Below, piece after piece: positions 32,897-41,212 of a DNA stretch of 64,000 nucleotides. Both the position numbers and the translations under genes were made by a program. The stretch lies in the NCBI RefSeq assembly GCF_008704205.1, contig NZ_VXLC01000008.1, forward strand, positions 248,001 to 312,000, written 5' to 3'. The number at the start of each line of letters is the position of its first letter. Position 1 is the stretch's first letter. The DNA is from Nocardia colli (lineage in GTDB: Bacteria > Actinomycetota > Actinomycetes > Mycobacteriales > Mycobacteriaceae). The notes beneath the pieces are model-generated. The model was not told the origin of the DNA, searched no databases, and saw only the letters and a list, made by a program, of their open reading frames with translations.

Positions 32897-34132
32897 TTAC
32901 CTACGGAGTACTGTGCGCTTGCGCGACAAGGCATCTACGCCAGCCGCCAAGAGCAGCACGAATCCTGTCACAACGAACTTCGTGCCCGCGCTGTAGCCCA
33001 TCAGGCCCATTCCGTTGTCGATCACCGCGACCACCGCGGCGCCGAGCACCGCGTCCAGCATTCGGCCGCGTCCGCCGAACAGGCTGGTGCCGCCGATGAC
33101 CGCCGCGCCGACCGCGAGCAGCAGCACGCTGCTGCCGCCGGTGTTCGGATCGACGGAGTTGGCGCGGGAGGCCGCGACCAGGCCGCCGACCGCGGCCATC
33201 GTCGAACACAGCACGAAGGCAAGGATTTTCACCCGATCCACGGTGATGCCCGCCCGCCTGGCCGCCTCGGCGTTGCCGCCGACCGCGTAGATGTGCCTGC
33301 CGAACGACGTCCGGTTGAGCACGAAGGTCCACAGCAGCAACAGCACCGCGATCAACGGCACCACGATCGGCATGCCCTTGAGCGAGTGCAGTTCCGGGTT
33401 GCGGCTGCGTTCGCCGTTGAGCACCAGCACCGCGACGCCGAGCACCACCGCGACCGCCACGATCCGGGCCACGATCACCGGCGCGGTCTCGCCGGTGAGC
33501 CCGAGCTTGTTGCGGGCCCGCAGTTTCCGATATTGCAGGAACGCGAAGCCGGCGATGAGCACCAGATACATCAGCCAGCCGAGCAGCGGCGGGACGTTCT
33601 TGTTCGCGATGGCGAGGATGGTGTCGTCGCGGATGGAGATGTTGCGGCCGTTGTCCATGATCTTCAGCGCGACGCCTTGCAGCGCAAGGAATGCCGCGAG
33701 GGTGACCACGAACGACGGGATGCCGATCTTCACCACGATCGCGCCGATCGTCAGGCCGATCACCACACCGGTGAGCAGCGACGCCAAAACTGCTAAGTAC
33801 CAGGGCCAGCCGCGGTCGGTGAGCAAGACCGCGAGCACCGCCGCGCAGACGCCGCTGGTGAAGCCGGCGGACAGGTCGATCTCGCCGAGCAGCAGCACGA
33901 AGATCAGGCCCATCGCGATCACCGCGATGGCCGCGCCCTGGGTGAACAGGTTGGCGAAGTTGGCCTCGGACATGAAGACCGGGCGCGCGGCCCAGAACAC
34001 GCAGGACAGGATCACCAGGGCGAGCACGGACGGCAGTGCACCCATGTCCCCGCTGCGCACCCGGCCGACGTAGGTGTTCACTAACTCGGAAACCGGTGCA
34101 GTAGTGGGCGTTTCGGTAGTAACGGCGCTCAT
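32897..34132 (-). CDS. Sugar ABC transporter permease (XylH type), second system
   Basis: This 411-residue permease has about ten membrane helices, the GEIDLSAGF signature near residue 83, HIYAVGGNAEAARRAGI and GGTSLFGGRGR. It is a paralogue of the permease at 523-1737. The ATG at 34132 overlaps the ATPase stop by four bases; the open frame continues upstream but only through the ATPase gene in another frame. Confidence 0.92.
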   Translation of the reverse strand: MSAVTTETPTTAPVSELVNTYVGRVRSGDMGALPSVLALVILSCVFWAARPVFMSEANFANLFTQGAAIAVIAMGLIFVLLLGEIDLSAGFTSGVCAAVLAVLLTDRGWPWYLAVLASLLTGVVIGLTIGAIVVKIGIPSFVVTLAAFLALQGVALKIMDNGRNISIRDDTILAIANKNVPPLLGWLMYLVLIAGFAFLQYRKLRARNKLGLTGETAPVIVARIVAVAVVLGVAVLVLNGERSRNPELHSLKGMPIVVPLIAVLLLLWTFVLNRTSFGRHIYAVGGNAEAARRAGITVDRVKILAFVLCSTMAAVGGLVAASRANSVDPNTGGSSVLLLAVGAAVIGGTSLFGGRGRMLDAVLGAAVVAVIDNGMGLMGYSAGTKFVVTGFVLLLAAGVDALSRKRTVLRR

Positions 34133-34902
34133 CCCTTGGCTCCATTCGCGTCCAGGCCCAGTGCGCCGCTGCGGCCTGCCGTAATCAGTTCGACGACCTG
34201 GCCGTGGGTCACATCGGAGGTCCGGACCTGGGCGGCCATCCGCCCCAGGTACAGCGCCGCGATCCGGTCCGAGACCGCGAACACGTCGTTCATGTTGTGC
34301 GAGATCAGCACCACCGCGAGGCCGCGGTCGGCCAGGCGGCGCACCAGTTCGAGCACCTGCTGGGTCTGCTGCACGCCGAGCGCGGCGGTCGGCTCGTCCA
34401 GGATCACCACTTTGCTGTTCCACAGCACGGCTTTGGCGATCGCGACCGTCTGCCGCTGGCCGCCGGACAGGCTCGACACCTGCTGGCGGACGCTCTTCAC
34501 GGTCCGAACGGACAAGCTCTCCAGGGTCTTTCCGGCTAGTTCCTCCATCGCGTACTCGTCGAGCACGATGCCGTTCTTGCGTTCGCGGCCGAGGAACATG
34601 TTCTGCACGATGTCGAGGTTGTCGCAGAGTGCGAGGTCCTGGTACACGATCTCGATGCCGAGGGCGGCCGCGTCGCGCGGACTGTGCACCTGAACGGGCT
34701 TGCCCTCGAACAGGAACTCGCCCGCGTCGATCGGATGGGTGCCGCCGATGCATTTGACCAGCGTGGACTTTCCGGCGCCGTTGTCGCCGACCAGCGCGGT
34801 CACCTCACCCGAGTAGGCGCTGAAGGCGACGTCGTGCAGGACGTGAACCGCCCCGAAACTCTTTTCCAGGCCGCGTAATTCAACTACGGGCGTTTCCGTC
34901 AT
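34129..34902 (-). CDS. Sugar ABC transporter ATP-binding protein, second system
   Basis: This 257-residue single-domain ATPase has Walker A GDNGAGKST, signature LSGGQRQ, Walker B VILDEPTAALG and LISHN. Like its paralogue at 1734-2471 it is half the length of XylG. It is separated from the binding-protein gene by 69 bases that carry a strong hairpin, and coupled to the permease by a four-base overlap. Confidence 0.92.
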   Translation of the reverse strand: MTETPVVELRGLEKSFGAVHVLHDVAFSAYSGEVTALVGDNGAGKSTLVKCIGGTHPIDAGEFLFEGKPVQVHSPRDAAALGIEIVYQDLALCDNLDIVQNMFLGRERKNGIVLDEYAMEELAGKTLESLSVRTVKSVRQQVSSLSGGQRQTVAIAKAVLWNSKVVILDEPTAALGVQQTQQVLELVRRLADRGLAVVLISHNMNDVFAVSDRIAALYLGRMAAQVRTSDVTHGQVVELITAGRSGALGLDANGAKG

Positions 34903-34922
34903 GGTGATGCTCCTGAGAAGGG

Positions 34923-34964
34923 AGCCCCCTCCGCCGTCCCCTCATCGAAACGGCGGAAGGGGCT
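34923..34964 (-). terminator. Intra-operon hairpin between binding protein and ATPase genes
   Basis: Arms of 14 bases (34923-34936 and 34951-34964) pair with one mismatch around a 14-base loop. It lies directly after the binding-protein stop. Such hairpins stabilise the upstream message or end part of the transcripts, giving more binding protein than membrane components. Confidence 0.6.
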
Positions 34965-34971
34965 GATGCGA

Positions 34972-36057
34972 TCAGATGCCGTTGTCCGCGCAGAGTTTCG
35001 CGATCTCGCCGGTGCACAGCTCGGCCTTGGTCACATAGCCGTCCGCGACAACGTCTTTCACCTGCTGCGCGTAGATCGGCTTGGGCTCCAGCAGCACCGA
35101 CGGCACGTCGGTCTTGGCCTCGGGATCCTTCACCGTGCCGTTCGCCTGACCCGGCTGGCCCTTGGTCAGCGCGATGGCCAGTTCGGCCGCCGCCTCGGCT
35201 TCCTTCTTGATCGCCTTGTAGACGGTCAGGCACTGGTCGCCCTTGAGCACGTTCTGCAAGCCCTGCACCGTGGCGTCCTGGCCGCTCACCGGCACCTGGC
35301 CGTTGAGCTTCTGCTTCTTCAGCACCGCGATCGCGGCGTTGGCCAGGCCGTCGTTGGCGGCGACCACGCCGCCGATGTTCGGCGTGCCGGTGAGCATCTG
35401 CTCGAAGATGGTGCCCGCCTGGGTGTTATCCCACTCCGGGACCGCCTGATCCGGGCCCTTTACGAACTGGCCCGCGTCGAACTTGGGCTTCAGCACGCCG
35501 TCGTAGCCGGTCTTCAGCAGCGTGGCGTTGTTGTCGGTCGGGCCGCCGTTGAGGTAGGCGACGACCGGCTTGTTCGCGTTCTTGTCGGTCAGGCATTTCG
35601 CCACGCCCTCGCCGAGCAGGCTGCCGACCTTCACGTTGTCGAAGGACACGTAGAACTGCGCGCCGCCGCCGAGGGTGAGCCGGTCGTAGTCGATGACCGT
35701 GACGCCCTGCGACTTGGCCTTCTGGATCACGGCCTTGCCGGTGCCGCTGTCCAGGTTCGTCATCAGCAGCACCGAGGCGCCGTTGGTCATCATCTGGTCG
35801 GCGATGGTCTGGAAGGCGGTCTTGTCGCCCTGCGCGTTCTGGATGTCGGCCTTGACGCCGGCCGAGTCGAACGCCTGCTGCAGGTACTTGCGGTCCGCGG
35901 TCTCCCAGCGGGCCGAGGTCTTGCTGTCCGGCAGGATCACCCCGATCTTGGCACCGCCACCTCCCGAGCTCTTCGAGTCGTCACCGCAAGCAGTCAAAGT
36001 CAAGGAGGTCAGCACGGCGACCGAGACGGCCGCGACGCCGAGAATGCCCTTACGCAT
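34972..36057 (-). CDS. Sugar-binding lipoprotein, XylF type, second system
   Basis: This 361-residue lipoprotein has signal peptide MRKGILGVAAVSVAVLTSLT and lipobox LTAC (Cys24). The two-lobe fold includes IGVILPDSKTSARWE and VIDYDRLTLGGGAQFYVSFD, the xylose-binding type. The ATG at 36057 is preceded by AAAGG and opens the importer operon. Two TGTTGTTCG-type repeats lie upstream. Pentose binding is likely by family, not proven. Confidence 0.9.
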   Translation of the reverse strand: MRKGILGVAAVSVAVLTSLTLTACGDDSKSSGGGGAKIGVILPDSKTSARWETADRKYLQQAFDSAGVKADIQNAQGDKTAFQTIADQMMTNGASVLLMTNLDSGTGKAVIQKAKSQGVTVIDYDRLTLGGGAQFYVSFDNVKVGSLLGEGVAKCLTDKNANKPVVAYLNGGPTDNNATLLKTGYDGVLKPKFDAGQFVKGPDQAVPEWDNTQAGTIFEQMLTGTPNIGGVVAANDGLANAAIAVLKKQKLNGQVPVSGQDATVQGLQNVLKGDQCLTVYKAIKKEAEAAAELAIALTKGQPGQANGTVKDPEAKTDVPSVLLEPKPIYAQQVKDVVADGYVTKAELCTGEIAKLCADNGI

Positions 36058-36113
36058 GAGGGGGCCTTTCGTGGAACCACCGCCCCGGAGTGCCCGGGCG
36101 GTCGAGGTCGAGC

Positions 36114-36195
36114 GAATGTTGTTCGCTGCAACATATTCGACTGTGACCCAGAGCACAACCTGTTCAAGCGACCAATTTGTTGTTCGAGATAACAA
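36114..36195. promoter_or_regulatory. Paired operators upstream of the second sugar importer
   Basis: The motif TGTTGTTCG-N4-AACA occurs twice, at 36117-36133 and 36178-36194, 61 bases apart. The first copy extends to a longer imperfect palindrome, 36114-36138. They lie 60-140 bases upstream of the binding-protein start and are the best candidates for the ROK regulator site at this operon. Confidence 0.55.
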
Positions 36196-36201
36196 TCAGG
36201 A

Positions 36202-36223
36202 CACGTGAGCATGTGCTCACGTG
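36202..36223. promoter_or_regulatory. CACGTGAGCA inverted repeat
   Basis: Perfect ten-base arms CACGTGAGCA and TGCTCACGTG stand two bases apart, 12 bases beyond the end of the quinone reductase gene. The very short spacer makes a protein site more likely than a terminator, but a hairpin ending that gene is possible. Confidence 0.45.
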
Positions 36224-36234
36224 ATCCGATCGGT

Positions 36235-36831
36235 CTAGTAGTCCGTGGCGAGCGCGGCGGCCAGGGTGCGGGCTTCGGCGAGCCAGGTGGCGCGCCACTG
36301 GTCGGTCGAGTCGGTTACGGTGCGGAATACCTTGCGGCGTACGTCTTCTATGCCGATGTAGGGCAGGACGCAGGCGGCCCAGATCTGCTGTAGCGGGTCG
36401 CCGAAGATGTCGCGTTCGCGTTCTTCGGTGGTGTCGGAGGTGTTGAGGACAAGGGCGCGCTTGGCTCGGAGCAGGCCGATGGGCTCGCCGGCGGCGTCGG
36501 TCAGTTTGTAGGCGACGGCGGGGGTGAGGACTCGCTGGATCCAGCCGGTCAGGATGGCCGGTGGCATGCCCCACCAGTTCGGGTGGATGAAGATCAGGGC
36601 GTCGAGTTCGGCCAGTTCGTTCTGGTATCGGCGGACCTGTTCGTTGTCGGCCGTTGTGCTGTCGACGGTTTCGGTATCCGTTGCGGACAGGGCTGAATCG
36701 AAGCCCTCCGTGTAGAGATCGTGCGGCACGACATCAACCGCGTGCCCCCGCAATTCGTCTACGACCGCGTCGAACAGAGCTCTGTTGAAACTGTCGGGTC
36801 GGGGGTGGGCCAGGTATACCGCGATACGCAT
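36235..36831 (-). CDS. NAD(P)H:quinone oxidoreductase, flavodoxin-like
   Basis: This 198-residue protein of the NQO1/MdaB-type flavodoxin-like fold has the N-terminal phosphate loop AHPRPDSFNRALF and the dimer/FMN stretch IFIHPNWWGMPPAILTGWI, both intact. It reduces quinones with two electrons, protecting against redox cycling. The ATG at 36831 is preferred to a GTG three codons upstream. The gene stands alone between the sugar importer promoter and a divergent secreted esterase. Confidence 0.85.
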   Translation of the reverse strand: MRIAVYLAHPRPDSFNRALFDAVVDELRGHAVDVVPHDLYTEGFDSALSATDTETVDSTTADNEQVRRYQNELAELDALIFIHPNWWGMPPAILTGWIQRVLTPAVAYKLTDAAGEPIGLLRAKRALVLNTSDTTEERERDIFGDPLQQIWAACVLPYIGIEDVRRKVFRTVTDSTDQWRATWLAEARTLAAALATDY

Positions 36832-37043
36832 GTGGATCACTGTGCCGGATGGGTTCGCATTCGCTGTCCATCGGGTTCTGCGGTCGAGAAGCGCTGCTTT
36901 GCAGGGTGATTCAGCCGGGTCCGGCAGTTCGTGAGAAGTCCCAATCTGCGAACAACACTATTCGCAAAGGGGTGATCTGCTCTAGATTCAGTCCTGCGGG
37001 ATCGAGCGGTTCGGAGCCGATCCGGGGAGGAAAGGATCACCTG

Positions 37044-37982
37044 TTGCCCAGACTCAGCCGACTGACCCTGGCCATCGCCACCGTAATCACCAGCCTCACT
37101 TTGCCTTTCACGGTCGATGTGCCCGCCGGGGCCGCAGCGGGCACGGTCCGCTGGGAAACCCGGGTCAGTGACCGCATTCTCGATATCGGCGTCTCCTCCC
37201 CCAACCTCGAGGGGCCGGACTGGTCCGTCAAGGTGGTCCGGCTGCTGCTGCCGCCGGGCTGGACGAAGGAATCCACGCGCAGCTGGCCGACCGTCTGGGT
37301 GCTGCACGGCGGCTTCGACGATCACAAATCCTGGACCGACAAGGGCAACCTCGAAGCGCTCACCGCGGGCAAGAACGCCATCTTCGTGCTGCCCGAAACC
37401 AGCTGGTGCAGCGCCTATTCCGACTGGTACAACGACGGCCACGGCGGACCACCCGCGTGGGAGAAGTACCTGCTCGGCGATGTCCGCACCATCCTCGAAT
37501 CCACCTACCACGCCAACACCACCCGGGCCATCGCGGGCAACTCGATGGGCGGTCTCGGCGCGATGAAGTTCGCTGCCGCCCACCAGGGTTGGTTCAACTC
37601 CGCCGCCTCGTTCAGCGGGAACGTGGACCCGTTGCACGAGTCGGGCGCGCCCGGCGAACCCGACAAGCCGGGCCAGGGCTGCGCCGCCGACTGGAAACGG
37701 GTCTGGGGCGATTACCAGAACCATCGTGATATCTGGGTCGCCAACAATCCCTACAGCCAAGCCGGCCAGCTGACCGACATCCCGCTGTTCGTCTCCTACG
37801 GCAAGGGCGATGCCGTGGAATCGCTTGCCTACGAACAGAACTTCCGCTTCGTCGACCACCTGCAAGAGCTGGGCGCCCAGGTCGACGAACGCTATGTGCC
37901 CGGGCAAGGCCACAACTGGGACGCCTGGAAGGTGCAGATGCAGAACGCGCTCCCGATGCTGCTCAGCTCGATCGGCGCCTGA
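37044..37982 (+). CDS. Secreted esterase of the antigen 85 / esterase D superfamily
   Basis: This 312-residue protein has a signal peptide (LSRLTLAIATVITSLTLPF, cut near AGA-A). The alpha/beta-hydrolase core has serine in GNSMGG and histidine in GQGHNWDAW. It is closer to general secreted esterases than to the mycolyltransferases because the HSWxYW ending is absent. The TTG at 37044 is the likely start, with AAAGGA eight bases upstream and GGAGG further up; a longer ATG-initiated frame would bury the signal. Confidence 0.78.
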   Translation: MPRLSRLTLAIATVITSLTLPFTVDVPAGAAAGTVRWETRVSDRILDIGVSSPNLEGPDWSVKVVRLLLPPGWTKESTRSWPTVWVLHGGFDDHKSWTDKGNLEALTAGKNAIFVLPETSWCSAYSDWYNDGHGGPPAWEKYLLGDVRTILESTYHANTTRAIAGNSMGGLGAMKFAAAHQGWFNSAASFSGNVDPLHESGAPGEPDKPGQGCAADWKRVWGDYQNHRDIWVANNPYSQAGQLTDIPLFVSYGKGDAVESLAYEQNFRFVDHLQELGAQVDERYVPGQGHNWDAWKVQMQNALPMLLSSIGA

Positions 37983-37990
37983 TCCGCCGA

Positions 37991-38026
37991 GAAGCCGTGC
38001 TGGACAATCCTGTTCAGCACGGCTTC
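37991..38026. terminator. Bidirectional terminator hairpin
   Basis: A perfect 12-base stem (GAAGCCGTGCTG with CAGCACGGCTTC) has a 12-base loop. It lies between the convergent ends of the esterase (37982) and the methyltransferase (38031). Confidence 0.75.
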
Positions 38027-38030
38027 GCGG

Positions 38031-38789
38031 TCAGGTGGTTTCCCGGCGCAGCACGGCCTGGTATTCCCAGGCGTCCCAGAGCGGGTGCGTTGTCGAATTC
38101 CGCTGGTCTGTCCGGAGTTCCGCGCCGTCGAGTTCCATCCGCTCCACGGTCAGGCCGGTGCCCTCGGCCAACAGCAGCAGGTCGGCGGGCGCGTAGCAGC
38201 GGCCGAACTGATCGAGGGCCTGGGATTCTTTGTCGACCGGCCACCATCGGTCGCTGAAGTGGCTGGTCAGCGGGTCGTAGTCGGTCAGGTTCGCGAGGTC
38301 GACGAGGTACTGCTCGTGATCGATCTCGCCTGCGGCGCGGGCCCATTTCCACGGGCTGAACACATCGAGGATCAGCGCACCGCCGGGACGCAACCATTCA
38401 CCGCTGACCCGGCGCAACAGCTTTCGCTGATCGGCGTCGCTGCCGACCCCGAAGCCGTTGAAATAGACCACGCAGTCGAACTGCGCACCGAGCTCGACCT
38501 GATAGAAATCACCCTCGATGATCCGCAGGTCGCGCCCGCCGACCTCGGCCGCGCGCTCCCGCGCCTGCTGCGCGCGCACCGAACTGAGTTCCACCGCGGT
38601 CACGGAGTAGCCGAGATCCGCCATGACCACCGCGGTCGTCCCGCTGCCCGCACCCAATTCGAGGACTCGTTCGACCCCGTCGCCCGCCAGCCGCGCGATG
38701 GATGCCGCGCGCTGCCGGTCCGATTCGCGCACCGTCTGCGGACCCCACCACATCGGCGCGGTCTCGAAAAACAGCTTTACCCAATCCAT
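38031..38789 (-). CDS. SAM-dependent methyltransferase
   Basis: This 252-residue class I methyltransferase has motif I VLELGAGSGTTAVVMADLG near residue 42, acidic VTAVELS and the later DCVVYFNGFG. The N-terminus MDWVKLFFETAPMWWG gives the start at 38789; the frame runs further up but without coding character. It converges on the esterase across a terminator. The substrate is unknown. Confidence 0.82.
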   Translation of the reverse strand: MDWVKLFFETAPMWWGPQTVRESDRQRAASIARLAGDGVERVLELGAGSGTTAVVMADLGYSVTAVELSSVRAQQARERAAEVGGRDLRIIEGDFYQVELGAQFDCVVYFNGFGVGSDADQRKLLRRVSGEWLRPGGALILDVFSPWKWARAAGEIDHEQYLVDLANLTDYDPLTSHFSDRWWPVDKESQALDQFGRCYAPADLLLLAEGTGLTVERMELDGAELRTDQRNSTTHPLWDAWEYQAVLRRETT

Positions 38790-38923
38790 GGAAGAACCGC
38801 CCCGCCAGAGGTAACCGGCCACTGCCCCAGGCCGATTCGATACCAATCGGATGATGCCCGATATTCGCCTGCACGGAAAGGACAAAACCGCAGGGTTACA
38901 TCACGATTCCGTAATCTGTAACG

Positions 38924-39646
38924 ATGGGTACCGTGACCGCGCGGATCGACACGAACGAGTGGGTGCGCGCGGCCGCGCTCGACAATGCCGCGTGGTGCGC
39001 GGCGGTGTGCCGATCCCACGGGTTGACCGGTGACTTCGATGCCACCGCGTGGGCGAACGCCCGGCGGACCCCGCCGCTGTATCCGGACGCGGTGACCCTC
39101 AGCCCGCAGACGACCGCGGATCAGCTGCTGGGCCGAATCGATCGCACGGCACCCGGCGCGTCCGTCAAGGACAGCTTCGCGTGTCTGGATCTCAGTGCGG
39201 CAGGTTTCCGCGTCCTGTTCGAGGCGCAGTGGATCTATCGACCGGCCGACCTTCCGCCGCCGGCCTCGTCACGCCGTTGGACATCGATCGATGATCCTGC
39301 CACGCTGACCGAATGGGCAAGCGCCTGGAGCAGGGATCCGTTACTCCGCAAGATATTTCGACCGGAGCTGCTGGCCGACGATTCGGTGGCGGTGCTCGGC
39401 CGCCGGGATGACGACCGGTTCACCGCCGGCGCGGTCGCTCATCGAAGCCGGAACGTGGTGGGTGTGACCAATCTGTTCTATGACGGCATCGAGGCTGCCG
39501 AGGCTTGGGCCGGCTGTTTGCGCGCGGTTCACCAATTGTGGCCCGGCCTGAGCATTGTCGGCTACGAGCGGGACGCGGACCTGACCGCGGCGATCCACCA
39601 CGGCTACACGCCGGTTGGCCCGCTGCGGGTTTGGGTTGCCGCCTAG
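38924..39646 (+). CDS. Hypothetical protein, possibly GNAT-like
   Basis: This 240-residue cytoplasmic protein has no clear family. The C-terminal half (GAVAHRSRNVVGVTNLFYDG, then AAEAWAGCLRAVHQLWPG and HHGYTPVGPLRVW) has the strand-helix order and final beta-hairpin often seen in GNAT acetyltransferases, but the acetyl-CoA loop is not recognisable. It converges with the luciferase-like gene, six bases away. Confidence 0.65.
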   Translation: MGTVTARIDTNEWVRAAALDNAAWCAAVCRSHGLTGDFDATAWANARRTPPLYPDAVTLSPQTTADQLLGRIDRTAPGASVKDSFACLDLSAAGFRVLFEAQWIYRPADLPPPASSRRWTSIDDPATLTEWASAWSRDPLLRKIFRPELLADDSVAVLGRRDDDRFTAGAVAHRSRNVVGVTNLFYDGIEAAEAWAGCLRAVHQLWPGLSIVGYERDADLTAAIHHGYTPVGPLRVWVAA

Positions 39647-39652
39647 ACCGCG

Positions 39653-40573
39653 TCAGTCGACGTGCGGCAATACCTCGGCGGTGATCCGTTCCATCTGGGC
39701 CGCCGAGTCGAAAAGCGGGTTGATCAGGATCATTTCGGCGCCGGCCGCGGCGACCGCACGTAGTCCTTCGACGCAGGTTTCCGGCGATCCGCAGACGGCG
39801 ACCGGCAGTAGTTTCTTGCCGTAGTCGCCGTATTGGGCGATCAGAGCCTCGGACATCCGTTGCCGAGCACGGTCGGCGTCGTCGTCCACCGCGATGTAGA
39901 CGCGTTTGGCGATACGGAAATCTGTTGCTTCCCGGTCGGATTCGGCCAGGGCCGCGCGGACGATCGGAACCTGCTCAGCGAACTGCGCGGTCGTCGATGA
40001 TCCGGCGCCGAAGAACCCGTCCCCGTGGCGCACTGCTCGCCGCAGTGCCGCGGGCTTACTGCCGCCGAACCACAAGGGCGGGTACGGCTTCTGGAACGGC
40101 TTCGGCTCCATCGCGGCGTCGGCCAGCTGCCAGAACTCGCCGTCGAGATCGACCGTCGGCTCGGTCCACAGCGACTTCATCACCCGTAAGCCCTCGTTGA
40201 ATCGCCGCACCAGGTTGTCTTCGGGATCTACACCGAACGCCGAGAACATCCGGCCCCGCCCGCCGATCCCGACGCCGACCTCCAGCCGTCCCCGGCTCAA
40301 CTGATCCACCGTCGCGATCCGCTTCGCGAGATGCACCGGATTGTGCAGCGGCGTCACGAACACCGCACACCCCAGCCGCAACCGCTCATTGCACGCCGCC
40401 GCGAACGCCAACGTCTCCAACGGACTCGAACTAGGTGCCGCCCCCAGCACCTGCTCCGTCATCCACGCACCCTCGAACCCGAGCTCCTCGGCCCGATCCA
40501 GATACTCCCGCAGCTCCTTCGGCCGAAAACCCCCGTCGGCGGCATGCTGCGGAATCGAGATCGCGTATCGCAT
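39653..40573 (-). CDS. Luciferase-like F420-dependent oxidoreductase
   Basis: This 306-residue TIM-barrel protein of the bacterial luciferase-like family begins MRYAISIPQHAADGGF. It has LGCAVFVTPLHNPVHLAKRIATVD and the flavin/F420 phosphate region RLEVGVGIGGR. In actinobacteria this subgroup usually uses coenzyme F420. A Ddn-like F420 enzyme gene lies 104 bases upstream on the same strand, which supports this cofactor. Confidence 0.83.
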   Translation of the reverse strand: MRYAISIPQHAADGGFRPKELREYLDRAEELGFEGAWMTEQVLGAAPSSSPLETLAFAAACNERLRLGCAVFVTPLHNPVHLAKRIATVDQLSRGRLEVGVGIGGRGRMFSAFGVDPEDNLVRRFNEGLRVMKSLWTEPTVDLDGEFWQLADAAMEPKPFQKPYPPLWFGGSKPAALRRAVRHGDGFFGAGSSTTAQFAEQVPIVRAALAESDREATDFRIAKRVYIAVDDDADRARQRMSEALIAQYGDYGKKLLPVAVCGSPETCVEGLRAVAAAGAEMILINPLFDSAAQMERITAEVLPHVD

Positions 40574-40677
40574 GGCTTCGACCCTAACCCGACTGGTCGA
40601 CGACGTCAGCGACCCGAGGTCAGCGGCGGCCCGGCGAGCGCCGCCGGCCGGTCCACCACCACGGGAAGCGGAGTGCG

Positions 40678-41088
40678 TCAGTCCTCGAGGGCGAGGGAGA
40701 CGACCGGGATGACGCGGTCGGTCTTCTGTTCGTATTCGGCGAAGCCGGGCATGACCTCGACCATGGCGGCGTAGAGGCGGTCGCGCTCGGGGCCCTCGGT
40801 GATCGGGGTGGCGGTGGCCTTGTGGGTTTCGGTGCCGATCTCGACCGAGACCTCCGGGTTGGCGCGCAGGTTGTGGTACCAGTCGGGGCTGGTGGGGGCG
40901 CCGGCCTTGGAGGCGATGATGACGACGCGGTCCTGGTCACGGATGAAGGCGACCGGGCTGGTTCGCGGGAGGCCGGATTTCGCGCCGGTGGTGGTGAGCA
41001 GAAGCAGATCGTGCCCCTCGAAGGGACCACCCACCTTGCCCGCGTTGGCATGGAATTCTTCGATGATGCTCGCGTTCCAGTCGGACAT
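40678..41088 (-). CDS. Ddn-like F420-dependent nitroreductase
   Basis: This 136-residue split beta-barrel protein has the motif series of the deazaflavin-dependent nitroreductase family: FEGHDLLLLTTTGAKSG, VAFIRDQDRVVIIASKAGAP, and PDWYHNLRANPEVSVEIG. Mycobacterial Ddn reduces menaquinone and activates nitroimidazoles with F420H2. It forms a leftward pair with the luciferase-like gene. Confidence 0.88.
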   Translation of the reverse strand: MSDWNASIIEEFHANAGKVGGPFEGHDLLLLTTTGAKSGLPRTSPVAFIRDQDRVVIIASKAGAPTSPDWYHNLRANPEVSVEIGTETHKATATPITEGPERDRLYAAMVEVMPGFAEYEQKTDRVIPVVSLALED

Positions 41089-41152
41089 CCAAAACTCCTC
41101 ACGTCGGAAGGCACACGCCGTCCCCCCGACCCTATCGAGAAGATCACCTCGG

Positions 41153-41208
41153 CGAACGGGACATCACTGTGGCGACACGCCGGGCGGGGCGCGGTGATGT
41201 CCCGTTCG
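41153..41208 (-). terminator. Hairpin after the Baeyer-Villiger gene
   Basis: Fifteen-base perfect arms (41153-41167 and 41194-41208: CGAACGGGACATCAC and its complement) enclose a 26-base GC-rich loop. It begins four bases after the monooxygenase stop on the minus strand and lies upstream of the Ddn-like gene, so it separates the two units. Confidence 0.6.
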
Positions 41209-41212
41209 ACGG

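Noticed and set aside
31643..33796. 717-codon plus-strand open frame, Arg/Asp/His-rich
   Set aside because: It lies antisense to the ROK and permease genes, whose minus-strand frames show clear family motifs. The composition is typical of antisense translation in high-GC DNA.
37025..37043. GGAGG and an upstream ATG frame as the esterase start
   Set aside because: An earlier ATG at 36849 would place some 65 polar residues before the signal peptide. The TTG at 37044 puts the signal at the N-terminus.
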